Assembly: GCA_018713665.1 (NCBI GenBank)
Contig: DVOI01000050.1
Span: 1 to 17,162 of the forward strand
DNA length: 17,162 bases
Reading direction: 5' to 3'
Source of the DNA: Ornithoclostridium faecigallinarum
GTDB lineage: Bacteria; Bacillota; Clostridia; Christensenellales; UBA3700
A program made the position numbers and the translations under genes. The notes beneath the pieces are model-generated. The model saw only the letters and a list, made by a program, of their open reading frames with translations. It ran no database searches and had not been told where the DNA came from. Numbering within the stretch: the stretch's first letter is position 1; the number at the start of each line of letters is the position of its first letter. Shown here in pieces: positions 1-7,155 of the stretch.

Positions 1-99
1 AGATACGATAACGAAGTCCCCGAACGACCGCGCTCTTCGGAGACTTCACCTTACGGGACCGCGAACGGTGAGTGAGCGCTCGTCCCGTGGGAAGGGGTA
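1..99. other. Hairpin-rich noncoding segment, function unknown
   Basis: No convincing gene lies here. Two stem-loops can be drawn by hand. Arms 13-24 and 36-47 match at 11 of 12 positions with an 11-nt loop. Arms 53-59 (ACGGGAC) and 82-88 (GTCCCGT) pair perfectly, and GCG 61-63 can add three pairs with CGC 77-79. On the plus strand, GGGACCGCG at 55-63 followed by CGTCCC at 81-86 resembles the GGNACCGCG core and 3' partner of T-box antiterminators. However, the GGG that should precede the core and pair with the CCC is absent, and no plus-strand gene follows for nearly 9 kb. It may be the tail of an RNA that starts left of the window, a decayed leader, or chance structure. Confidence 0.35.
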
Positions 100-202
100 T
101 TTTAGGGGAAAACCGAAAATAGCGAGTATGAAAAACGCGCACAGTTTGCAAGCAAACGCGCGCGTTTTGATTCGATGCGTTATTTTCGGGTGTCCCCTAA
201 AA
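100..202. repeat. Imperfect 25-bp inverted repeat with nested hairpins
   Basis: The outer arms are 100-124 and 178-202. The core TTTTAGGGGA at 100-109 pairs with TCCCCTAAAA at 193-202, and CCGAAAATA at 113-121 pairs with TATTTTCGG at 181-189; only two mismatches and one wobble interrupt the arms. A second stem sits inside (132-140 with 160-168) and a third inside that (144-149 with 152-157). The whole 103-nt unit could fold as one long rod, or could be a small palindromic repeat of the MITE or REP kind. It lies 10 bp beyond the stop of the lipoprotein gene. No target-site duplication was recognised. Confidence 0.6.
131..169 (-). terminator. Probable terminator of the surface-protein operon
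   Basis: Read on the minus strand, a nine-pair GC-rich stem (160-168 with 132-140) encloses a smaller GTTTGC/GCAAAC hairpin and is followed by five T residues (complement of 131-135). It lies about 45 nt after the lipoprotein stop codon, where the minus-strand operon should end. A short A/T run on the other side makes it partly bidirectional. It is embedded in the larger inverted repeat at 100-202. Confidence 0.6.
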
Positions 203-211
203 GAGAGGCAC

Positions 212-745
212 TCAAAGAAACATAATGTTGATTACAATATCATTCCCCGACTCCGCGCCGACGAAGGTGATGGTCAGCGCGTCCATTACGAGGTCGCCGC
301 CGATAAGGGCTTGAACGGTCGCGGACGCGGCGTCGACGCCGAGGAAGTCCGCAGGATCGGCGAGGGTGCCGGAGACGGAATAGATGCCCGTCTCGGAGTC
401 GAGGCGGTTGTCATAGTCGTCGGCAAAGTCGGCTACGGTGAAGGTGTAGCCCTCTTGCGCGTCCTCGGCAAGCGCGAAGTACGGCAGATCGGGGTCGTCT
501 TTGAGGATGCCGTCTTTGACCGGCTCGCCGTTGCCGTCGGCGTAGTAGGAATAGATCAACCTGTAATCGGCGGTGTTGAGCTCGCCGTTGCTGACGGTGA
601 TGGACACACTTTGGACATTGCCGGGGGTGGACATCGCCTCAAGCAATTGCTCAGTGGTGACGTTGGCGTCCGTCACGCACGCGGTCGCGAAGACGAGCGT
701 GCACGCGAGCGCCGCAACTACGAATATCGCAAAAATTCTTTTCAT
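212..745 (-). CDS. Putative small surface lipoprotein, unknown function
   Basis: The product is 177 residues and I do not recognise its family. The N-terminus is a typical lipoprotein signal: KR at 2-3, a hydrophobic stretch at about 4-20, then ATAC with Cys23 as the probable lipidated residue. Ala rather than Leu at position -3 of the lipobox is tolerated but not ideal. The mature part is acidic, with alternating short beta-like stretches and few charged clusters, and ends in a hydrophobic IVINIMFL. The start is fixed by a GAGGAGG Shine-Dalgarno sequence about 7 nt upstream, lying across the end of the giant surface-protein gene 13 bp away, so the two genes form one operon. Its role is probably extracytoplasmic and linked to the giant protein; this is inference from position only. 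Confidence 0.75.
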   Translation of the reverse strand: MKRIFAIFVVAALACTLVFATACVTDANVTTEQLLEAMSTPGNVQSVSITVSNGELNTADYRLIYSYYADGNGEPVKDGILKDDPDLPYFALAEDAQEGYTFTVADFADDYDNRLDSETGIYSVSGTLADPADFLGVDAASATVQALIGGDLVMDALTITFVGAESGNDIVINIMFL

Positions 746-758
746 TGCTCTATCCTCC

Positions 759-3700
759 TCAAATGGATCTGCGCTTGGCGATCGCCAACGCTATTGCCGC
801 GGCAGAGAGCCCTGCGGCGGCTGCCGCGAGCGCTTTGCCAAGCGATTTTGCCGTAACTTCGTGCGCCGCCTCGATGTCGTCGAACGCCGCGTTGCGGAGC
901 GCGTCGTACTGCGCCCTCAACACCGCGATTTTTGCGGTTGCCTCCGCGGTCTGTTCGCTTTCGTCGAGAGCGTTGTATCTCGCCTCGAGGTCAAGGAACT
1001 CTTCGGCGTTTTGCCAAGTGACCTTTTCCATCGCAAGGATCGAGGCGATGACTTCATTGGCGGAGACCGGCTCGCTGATCGTCCACGCGATTGAGACGAC
1101 GTCGGTCGAGCCGTCCTCCCACATCGTGTTGGCGGGGTCTTTCAATTCGACGGTGGCGACATATCTGCCGGGTTCGATTGCGGTGTTGCCGTCGATGGTG
1201 TAGTATTTGCTCTCCGCAATCGGCAATGTGATCGTCTCGCCGGTCGCGTCGAAGACCGTGGGGTCGACGACGGGCTTTGCGACAGCGCGCTTTGCTACGT
1301 CAATCGTGAACTCGGTAGATTTCTTGACATCTCCGTCGGTGTAGGTCACGGTGACCGTGATCCCCGTGCCGGCAAAGAGCCTGTCTTCGGTACTGCCGTC
1401 AGAGAAGGTCAGCGTATATCCGGTGACCTGCTTGCGATCCTCGCCGTAAAGAGCCTCAACGATGATGGACGAGCGGTCGAATGCGCCGAAGGCGACATAT
1501 TCCGTGGTCGCCACGACATCGACGGAGACGCCGGTCAAGGTCGCTTGAGCGACGGTCAAGGTCACGAAGCCGTGATAGGGCTCATAGTTGTTCGTAGCGG
1601 GGACGAATGTCCACGGCTGCTTAGCATTCTCGCCGGCAATCAGCGAGCCGTTGTCCCAAACGACCTCGCCTTCGACGTACGGCTCCACGCTGACCGATGT
1701 GAACTCGGGCATCATCGCAGTCGTCCAACCTCCGTCGGGAGTGTCGGAAACGGTGACGGTGACGCTGGTGATTTTTGCCTTTTGGATTGTGAAGGACGCG
1801 GTCGGCGCATTTCCATCCGCCCACTCATAGTTGTCGTTCGGAAGCTGTGCTGTCGCGACGATCTCTTCGCCGGTGTAGATGATGCGGTCGACATCGTTGT
1901 ATTCGACGGTCACTTTGTCCTCGCCGACAAGTTGCGTCTTAACTGTCAAGATTGCATTCTTTTCGTTGCCGGTGTAAACTTCATTCGGCGCGGTGAGCGT
2001 TGCTTCAACTCTCATCGGCGTAATCTCGAGCGTTGTCGTGTATGCGTCGGCGACATAGTTGACGACCGAGTCGGCAAGGTTGAATTCAATAGTATATTCG
2101 CCCGCGTTGACAAGTTGAGTCAAGTCGTTTGCTTCTCTTGCGACATAGTCGAATACGATATCAAGTTTTGTTTCGAGAGTCTCGTCTTCATACGCAAAGA
2201 CAAGGTCTACATTTCCGTCGCCGGTATTGCCGCCGAGATCGGCGACGGCCACTCCGACGCCGTTATAACTCATTCCCCACGTGTAATCGCCGTGGCCGAG
2301 GTAGACGCGCTTGGGCTCAATCTTGTAAGCCGCAGTCGTGACGACGCCGTCTGCCCACTCGTAGTTGTTGTCGTTTGGCAAGCTCACGGTCACGGTAAAG
2401 CCGTCCGCGGTGACATTTTGGCGATCGCCATCGTAAGCGATACCGAATTCGTCGTTGCCTGCCAATTGCCCGTCGAAAGACACCGCCTTTTGCGAGCCGT
2501 CATAGACAAGGCTTTCGGGCGCGACAATCGCACCGGAAACGACCATCTTTGCAATGCTCCACTCGATTGTCTTGTCATCGGTTGTGCCGTCCGCCCAAGT
2601 CGTATTGTCCTTGTCGGTCAACACCGCAGTTGCGAAATAGTCATTGGCGTCGGTCGCCGTCGTGTCTCCACTCAAGGTGTAGCCGTCGCCGCCGGTGACG
2701 CCGACTTTCTCGGTGCCGTCATAGACAAACCCGGTTGCGGCGGTCGGCGCAGCAATCTGTTTCGGAGCAACTTTGATGTCGATTTGCACGCTCTTGTCCT
2801 GATAAGTTACGGTCACATAGCCGTCGGTGACGAACAATTGCGGCACGCCGTTCTCGTCATATTGTGCCGATGCGGTCGTCAACGTATATTCGCCGAGCGC
2901 AAGCGTTGCGTCCTCTCCGGGCTGATTTTCGCCGTGGCTGAAGTGCGCGGTCACGACGAGGTTGTCGATGTCGAAGAAGTCGTATGCGGTATATTCCGTC
3001 TTGTACTCGCCGCTCAAGGTAATGCTCTCGAGCACCGCCGCCTGCGCGGTGAGCTCTTTGGTGCCTTCAAACACGTTATAGTTGGGCACGGTATAAGTCC
3101 AATTGTAAGTATGCGTGCCTTCGCTCAAAGAGGACTCGACCCACTCGAACTTTCCCTCGACGTCTGCCGGAAGCGGAGTCGGGTTCGCGGTGATCGTGGT
3201 CGGAGTGGGCATTGCCGACGAAGTGAACAGGTTGTCGAGAGCACCATCTGCAAACTCGATCGTGACGCTTGTGAAGGTCGCGTTGTTAATCTTCCAGTCG
3301 ACTGCGATCGCTTCGGTCGTGCCGTCGCTCCATACGACGTTGCCGGGAGCTTTCAGTGCGATCGTGAAGGAATAGTCGCCTGCGTCGGTCGCCTTGGCGT
3401 CGCCTTTCACTTCGTATTCCGGATTTTCTTCAATCTCAAAGCCTTGCTCGCCGCCGTTGTAGGTGAACTCTCTCGTGTCCGAGACGGTCGGCTTTTCGAC
3501 CTTCTTCGGGGTAATGGTGAAAGTCGTCGAGGTCGTACCGACAAGCGTATAGTTGGCATCGGCGGAGGCTATCTCAATCCGGTATTCTTTTGCGTCAAAT
3601 ATCTCAGACACATTGCCATCGCTCATATCCGCTACTTCGCCATTCACTTTCCATATGAGCTTGTCTTCGGCATTGACCTTTTCGCCGTCCAACTCGAACA

Positions 3701-6700
3701 ATTCGTACAATTCGGAGGCAGAAGCCATGATCCAAGCAAATTCCTTGCTTCCCGACGTTGCGGTGACGGTGATCTCTTTGGGCGAAATCGTAAAGGTCGC
3801 CGAAGGAGCGGTATCGTCAGCCCAAGCGTAGTTGCCGCTGACTGGGAGCTTGGCGGTCGCAGTGATTGCTCCATCGCTGACATTGACATTGTCGCCGCTG
3901 TATTCGATCGTGACAGCGTCTCCATTGAACAATTCGCCGCTCGTCAACTTGAACGTCGCCTCTTTGGCGTTGCCGTCATAGGTCAAGTCGGTCGGCGCCG
4001 AGACGGTGCCTGCAATCGTCATCGGAATGATACTCCAAGTGACCGTGATGTCGTCGCTTGTGCCGTCTTCCCACTCGGTGTTGGCCTTGTCCGCCAAAGC
4101 GATCGTGAAGGAATATTCGCCGGCGTTTGTCGCCGCGGTCGTGCCGTTTACGACTTTGTATTCGGGGACTGTCGGCGTGACGTCGTGTTCCGTTCCGTCA
4201 TAGACAATCGGTTCCTCTGCATCTTGCGGCTTTGGAATCGCCAACTTTGTTACCGTATAGTCAATCGTAACCGGATCGGCGGTGTAGTTTGTCTCCGTGC
4301 TTGCAAGGCTAGCGGTGACGGAATAGGTGCCGGCATTGAGGATGGTCTTGTCGTCCTCGACCGTGACGGTCAAAGCAAGCTCTTTGTCGTTCACGCCTTG
4401 CGCGGTGAACAACGTCGTCGGATCGACCTCCTGACCGTCATAGGTCTTGCTCGTATGCCTCTCCATTATATCAACATCCTTCTTTGCGATGCTCCACGGG
4501 ATGCTCTTGTCCGCGGTGTCGTCCTCCGTGTCGGTGTCCCAACGGGTGTTGACTTTGTCGGTCAGCGTCACCGTCGCGGCGTAGTCAGCGGCGTTGGTGC
4601 CGGTGTTGCCCGAGAGCGAATAGTAATTTTCCGCAGAAGCCGCGACACCGATCTGTTCCGCGCCGTTGTAGACAAGACCTTGGTTCGCGTTCGGGACATC
4701 GACAGCCAATTTGCTGACGGTGATCGCCGCCGTGTCGGTCAGCCTGTTGTCGGCGTTGTAGGTCACGGTAACGAAGGTGTTGGCGACGAGAAGCCTGTTG
4801 ATGACGCCGTTTGCAACAGTCACGGTATAATCGCTGCTTTCGAGGACGACGCCTCTTTTGTGCTCCGAATCGCCGGCATAGTATGCGGTAACGACCATAC
4901 CGTTCGGATTGAATGCGTCATAGGCGGTATATTGAGTCTCAAAGTCTCCGCTCACGACGATCTCGTTGATCGTCGCCTGCAACACTTCCAGCATCACCGT
5001 ACCGGTGTCGGGCTGATAGTTGTTGTCTTCCGGCGTCCACGTCCAGACGTATTCGTTCTGACCGTAGACGAGGCTCGAATCTTTCCATGCGATATTTCCG
5101 GGGACGTTGGGCGTAACGCTCTGCACGGTCAGCTTGGGCATCGGGTCTCCGTCATAGAAAGTGCCCGGGATGTTGGCGACGACCACTTCGACGGGCGCCT
5201 TTGTAATCTCGTAGACGAAGTCTTTGCCCAAATCAAAGGGTTGCGCCACGCCGTTCACGGTGATCGTGCCTGGCGAATATATCGTTCCGCCTCTGACGAG
5301 ATAAGTGCCGCCGTTGTATGCCGCGGCAGCATAGCCGCTCAGCGCATCCGCATTGTAACTGAAAGTCTTGGTGCCGGCGTCGGCGGTCGTGCTGTCCGCC
5401 GTCCAAGCGTTGACCGTGGTGCCGCCGACATCGAGCGTCGGGGTCGTCACCATAATCCCGTCATAGACTTTGGAACCGCGATAGGCGGAATCGTCTGCCG
5501 AAGAGACTGCGTTGTAGTTTTGAACATTGTAAGTGCCGGCTGTTGCTTTTAAACCGATGCTGAGGCTGTTCTTGCCGGTAGCATTGACGCGATCGACCGT
5601 GATCCATGCCGGTCCTTCTCCGCTCGACACTATGTCCGCGATCTCGGCGTCTGAAAGCGTAGTCGTAGTATTTTCTTGAACTATCGTGCACATTACCGAA
5701 CCTGCGTCGGCGGGATTCTGCCTTGCAACCGCAAAAGCTATCTTCTCGTCGTCTGTAAAACGAGCGTCGGTAAAAGTAGCCGCATCATACCTTATGAAAT
5801 TTCCGCGCGTCTCGTTGTTGCCGTCCAGCCAACTCTCTCCGTTGGCGGCGTTGATGTAAATGTCGCTCCACACATCCGATAAGCCTCCATCGACTTGACC
5901 GACTATGTATGCGTTGTGTGGGTTATTTCCGTTTTGCGTGCCAAAACTCGAACCCAACGAAACCTGCGCGTCGAAAATTAGCCCGTCAAGTGTGAATGAC
6001 CCTTCGTTGTGATATCCGAGCACACCTCCTGTCAATGCGGTGTTTTTCCCACCCCATCCCGACGCCCCGCTTTCCGCCACGGCGAAGATCTTTGCATTGT
6101 CGTCCGCCTTGTAAGCTATGTTGCTCACCGTCAGGTCTCCTTTGTCTATCGAACCGACGAAGCCGCCGACATAGACGCCGGAGTTGTTGACCATTGTGCC
6201 GGAAAAACCGCGGCTTCCTGCGGCGGCATTGTATACCGTCGTATTTTTGATAGAAACCCCGCTGCCTTCGACTTTGCCGAAAACGCCGCCCAGCCAAGTG
6301 GTTCCGTTAGAGCTGACATAAGCGTCGCCGTTGCCGCTTGAATCCTTATCGAGCCTGATATATACGTTGTCGACCGTGACGGCACCGCAGGCATTGCCGG
6401 CAATGACACCGAAATTGGCATTGCCCTCATTATTATCCACTCTTACGTTTTGAACCACGATCGTAAGGTCGTGGACATTCGCTCCGCCGCCTATGACGCT
6501 GAACAGACCGCCCGTATCGTAGTACGCTCCGCTTGCCGTGGCGGCATTGATCGTGATGGTGTAGCCGTTTCCGTCCAACTCGCCTTTCCACGGGGTGCCG
6601 TCCTCTCCTGTCCATGCGGTCAAGTCGATCGAATCGATTGTGATGTTGCCCATCAAAATATATTTATAGTTGCCGCTGTCGGCTTTGCTGCCTCTGCCTT

Positions 6701-6944
6701 CAGAACGCATGTTGTCCACATCGCTGTCGTTGTATACTCCTTTGTATCCGCTCGGCACTGTAGTTTCATGCTCGGCGTATCCGTCCTCGGCAGGCGCGGC
6801 TGTCCCCAATGCGGCGCCGCTGTCCTCGCTCGGGACATAAGGCGCGTCCGGCGACGCGAACCACACCGCCGCCGCGATCGCCGCGATCAATGCGATCGCC
6901 ACCAACACGACCGCCGCCCTTGAAAGCCTCATATGTCTTTCCAT
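759..6944 (-). CDS. Giant membrane-anchored MBG/Ig-repeat surface protein
   Basis: The product is 2061 residues. Residues 1-30 are a signal peptide or anchor: Arg-rich start, hydrophobic 11-30, possible cleavage after Ala30. Residues 145-365 hold about six GLUG-like repeats (GGLFS, FGVIAG, GGVFGK, GGFVGS, GGVLGY and AYIVGQ starts), suggesting a beta-helix. Residues 585-1958 are 17 beta-sandwich-like modules of five types, many with the YDG or YNG mark of MBG/YDG-type domains and endings such as WSI or FTI. The order is D-E-A-C-A-B-C-A-D-E-A-B-C-B-D-E-A. Residues 1960-2030 are a helical tail, 2036-2056 a transmembrane segment, and the end is KRRSI. No LPXTG motif is visible. Only two cysteines lie outside the termini (185 and 419). 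The start at 6944 has AAGGAG about 9 nt upstream; Met5 is an alternative. It is probably an adhesin or cell-surface stalk, anchored by its C-terminal helix. Known: such repeats are typical of bacterial surface proteins. Inferred: ligand and role. Confidence 0.88.
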   Translation of the reverse strand: MERHMRLSRAAVVLVAIALIAAIAAAVWFASPDAPYVPSEDSGAALGTAAPAEDGYAEHETTVPSGYKGVYNDSDVDNMRSEGRGSKADSGNYKYILMGNITIDSIDLTAWTGEDGTPWKGELDGNGYTITINAATASGAYYDTGGLFSVIGGGANVHDLTIVVQNVRVDNNEGNANFGVIAGNACGAVTVDNVYIRLDKDSSGNGDAYVSSNGTTWLGGVFGKVEGSGVSIKNTTVYNAAAGSRGFSGTMVNNSGVYVGGFVGSIDKGDLTVSNIAYKADDNAKIFAVAESGASGWGGKNTALTGGVLGYHNEGSFTLDGLIFDAQVSLGSSFGTQNGNNPHNAYIVGQVDGGLSDVWSDIYINAANGESWLDGNNETRGNFIRYDAATFTDARFTDDEKIAFAVARQNPADAGSVMCTIVQENTTTTLSDAEIADIVSSGEGPAWITVDRVNATGKNSLSIGLKATAGTYNVQNYNAVSSADDSAYRGSKVYDGIMVTTPTLDVGGTTVNAWTADSTTADAGTKTFSYNADALSGYAAAAYNGGTYLVRGGTIYSPGTITVNGVAQPFDLGKDFVYEITKAPVEVVVANIPGTFYDGDPMPKLTVQSVTPNVPGNIAWKDSSLVYGQNEYVWTWTPEDNNYQPDTGTVMLEVLQATINEIVVSGDFETQYTAYDAFNPNGMVVTAYYAGDSEHKRGVVLESSDYTVTVANGVINRLLVANTFVTVTYNADNRLTDTAAITVSKLAVDVPNANQGLVYNGAEQIGVAASAENYYSLSGNTGTNAADYAATVTLTDKVNTRWDTDTEDDTADKSIPWSIAKKDVDIMERHTSKTYDGQEVDPTTLFTAQGVNDKELALTVTVEDDKTILNAGTYSVTASLASTETNYTADPVTIDYTVTKLAIPKPQDAEEPIVYDGTEHDVTPTVPEYKVVNGTTAATNAGEYSFTIALADKANTEWEDGTSDDITVTWSIIPMTIAGTVSAPTDLTYDGNAKEATFKLTSGELFNGDAVTIEYSGDNVNVSDGAITATAKLPVSGNYAWADDTAPSATFTISPKEITVTATSGSKEFAWIMASASELYELFELDGEKVNAEDKLIWKVNGEVADMSDGNVSEIFDAKEYRIEIASADANYTLVGTTSTTFTITPKKVEKPTVSDTREFTYNGGEQGFEIEENPEYEVKGDAKATDAGDYSFTIALKAPGNVVWSDGTTEAIAVDWKINNATFTSVTIEFADGALDNLFTSSAMPTPTTITANPTPLPADVEGKFEWVESSLSEGTHTYNWTYTVPNYNVFEGTKELTAQAAVLESITLSGEYKTEYTAYDFFDIDNLVVTAHFSHGENQPGEDATLALGEYTLTTASAQYDENGVPQLFVTDGYVTVTYQDKSVQIDIKVAPKQIAAPTAATGFVYDGTEKVGVTGGDGYTLSGDTTATDANDYFATAVLTDKDNTTWADGTTDDKTIEWSIAKMVVSGAIVAPESLVYDGSQKAVSFDGQLAGNDEFGIAYDGDRQNVTADGFTVTVSLPNDNNYEWADGVVTTAAYKIEPKRVYLGHGDYTWGMSYNGVGVAVADLGGNTGDGNVDLVFAYEDETLETKLDIVFDYVAREANDLTQLVNAGEYTIEFNLADSVVNYVADAYTTTLEITPMRVEATLTAPNEVYTGNEKNAILTVKTQLVGEDKVTVEYNDVDRIIYTGEEIVATAQLPNDNYEWADGNAPTASFTIQKAKITSVTVTVSDTPDGGWTTAMMPEFTSVSVEPYVEGEVVWDNGSLIAGENAKQPWTFVPATNNYEPYHGFVTLTVAQATLTGVSVDVVATTEYVAFGAFDRSSIIVEALYGEDRKQVTGYTLTFSDGSTEDRLFAGTGITVTVTYTDGDVKKSTEFTIDVAKRAVAKPVVDPTVFDATGETITLPIAESKYYTIDGNTAIEPGRYVATVELKDPANTMWEDGSTDVVSIAWTISEPVSANEVIASILAMEKVTWQNAEEFLDLEARYNALDESEQTAEATAKIAVLRAQYDALRNAAFDDIEAAHEVTAKSLGKALAAAAAGLSAAAIALAIAKRRSI
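1071..1772 (-). repeat. D-E-A domain cassette, copy 3
   Basis: This encodes residues 1725-1958, the last modules before the helical tail. Module D (1725-1803) has VVWDNGSL and TFVPATNNYEPY. Module E (1803-1887) starts VDVVATTEYVAFGAFD. Module A (1887-1958) lacks the usual YDG mark (it has VFDATGE) but keeps YYTIDGNTA, RYVATVELKDPANT and a final AWTI. Between copies 2 and 3 lie modules B-C-B. This is the most diverged copy. Confidence 0.65.
2541..3278 (-). repeat. D-E-A domain cassette, copy 2
   Basis: This encodes residues 1223-1468. Module D (1223-1305) has FEWVESSL and YNWTYTVPNYN. Module E (1306-1397) starts ITLSGEYKTEYTAYDFF, close to copy 1. Module A (1397-1468) has GFVYDGTEKVGV, YTLSGDTTAT and ends IEWSIAKM. 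Between copies 1 and 2 lie modules C-A-B-C-A. Confidence 0.7.
4467..5192 (-). repeat. D-E-A domain cassette, copy 1
   Basis: This encodes residues 585-826 of the giant surface protein. Module D (585-660) has the NIAWKDSSL and YVWTWTPEDNNY marks. Module E (660-748) starts VVSGDFETQYTAYDAF and is Ig-like. Module A (748-826) has GLVYNGAEQ, then DYAATVTLTDK and ends PWSIAKK. The same three modules return in the same order twice more downstream in the gene, so the protein grew by duplication of a three-domain block. The copies are diverged in protein sequence. Confidence 0.7.
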
Positions 6945-6997
6945 ACCCTATTGCTCCTTGCCGGGGCAGACCCGACCGAAAATTGTTCTCTTTGCGC

Positions 6998-7014
6998 GCA
7001 TATATACTATACGC
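6998..7014 (-). promoter_or_regulatory. Possible 5'-terminal hairpin of the giant-gene mRNA
   Basis: On the minus strand, GCGTATA, a 3-nt loop and TATATGC can pair with one G-T wobble. The predicted transcript would begin at about 7015, so the hairpin would sit at the very 5' end of an untranslated leader of about 70 nt. Such 5' stem-loops can protect mRNA; here that is inference. Confidence 0.35.
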
Positions 7015-7021
7015 AAGTTAT

Positions 7022-7050
7022 ATTTTAGCACACGCGCGCCCGATTTGCAA
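7022..7050 (-). promoter_or_regulatory. Promoter for the giant surface-protein operon
   Basis: On the minus strand, TTGCAA (7045-7050) is followed after 17 bp by TAAAAT (7022-7027), preceded by TGC, an extended -10 element. Transcription would start near 7015, about 70 nt before the start codon. This is a good match to a housekeeping sigma promoter. Confidence 0.7.
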
Positions 7051-7103
7051 CAGTTATTTTCCTATTAGCTGCGGCAATTTCGGACAATTCCTTCGCTTTT
7101 GTG

Positions 7104-7142
7104 CAAAATGAGCGCACAATCGCTTTGGTCGATCATGCGCTC
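7104..7142 (-). terminator. Terminator after the AbiEii-like gene
   Basis: On the minus strand, GAGCGCATGATCG pairs with CGATTGTGCGCTC over 13 bp (two G-T wobbles) around a 7-nt loop and is followed by ATTTTGC. It starts 13 nt after the AbiEii-like stop codon. It separates the toxin-antitoxin unit from the surface-protein promoter just downstream. Confidence 0.75.
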
Positions 7143-7155
7143 ACTACACATTTGA

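Noticed and set aside
1..99. 16S rRNA-like phrase GCGAACGGTGAGT
   Set aside because: Only a short stretch resembles the GCGGACGGGTGAGT region of 16S rRNA; the flanking sequence does not follow, so it is taken as chance.
68..1203. Plus-strand open frames over the left end and the lipoprotein gene
   Set aside because: They run antisense to the lipoprotein gene and the end of the giant gene, have low-complexity Arg/Ala/Gly content and no ribosome site.
1545..5552. A 1335-codon open frame on the plus strand, opposite the giant surface-protein gene
   Set aside because: It is antisense to a gene with clear domain repeats, has no family resemblance, and looks like the low-stop shadow frame of Val/Asp/Thr-rich codons. 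No promoter or ribosome site was seen.
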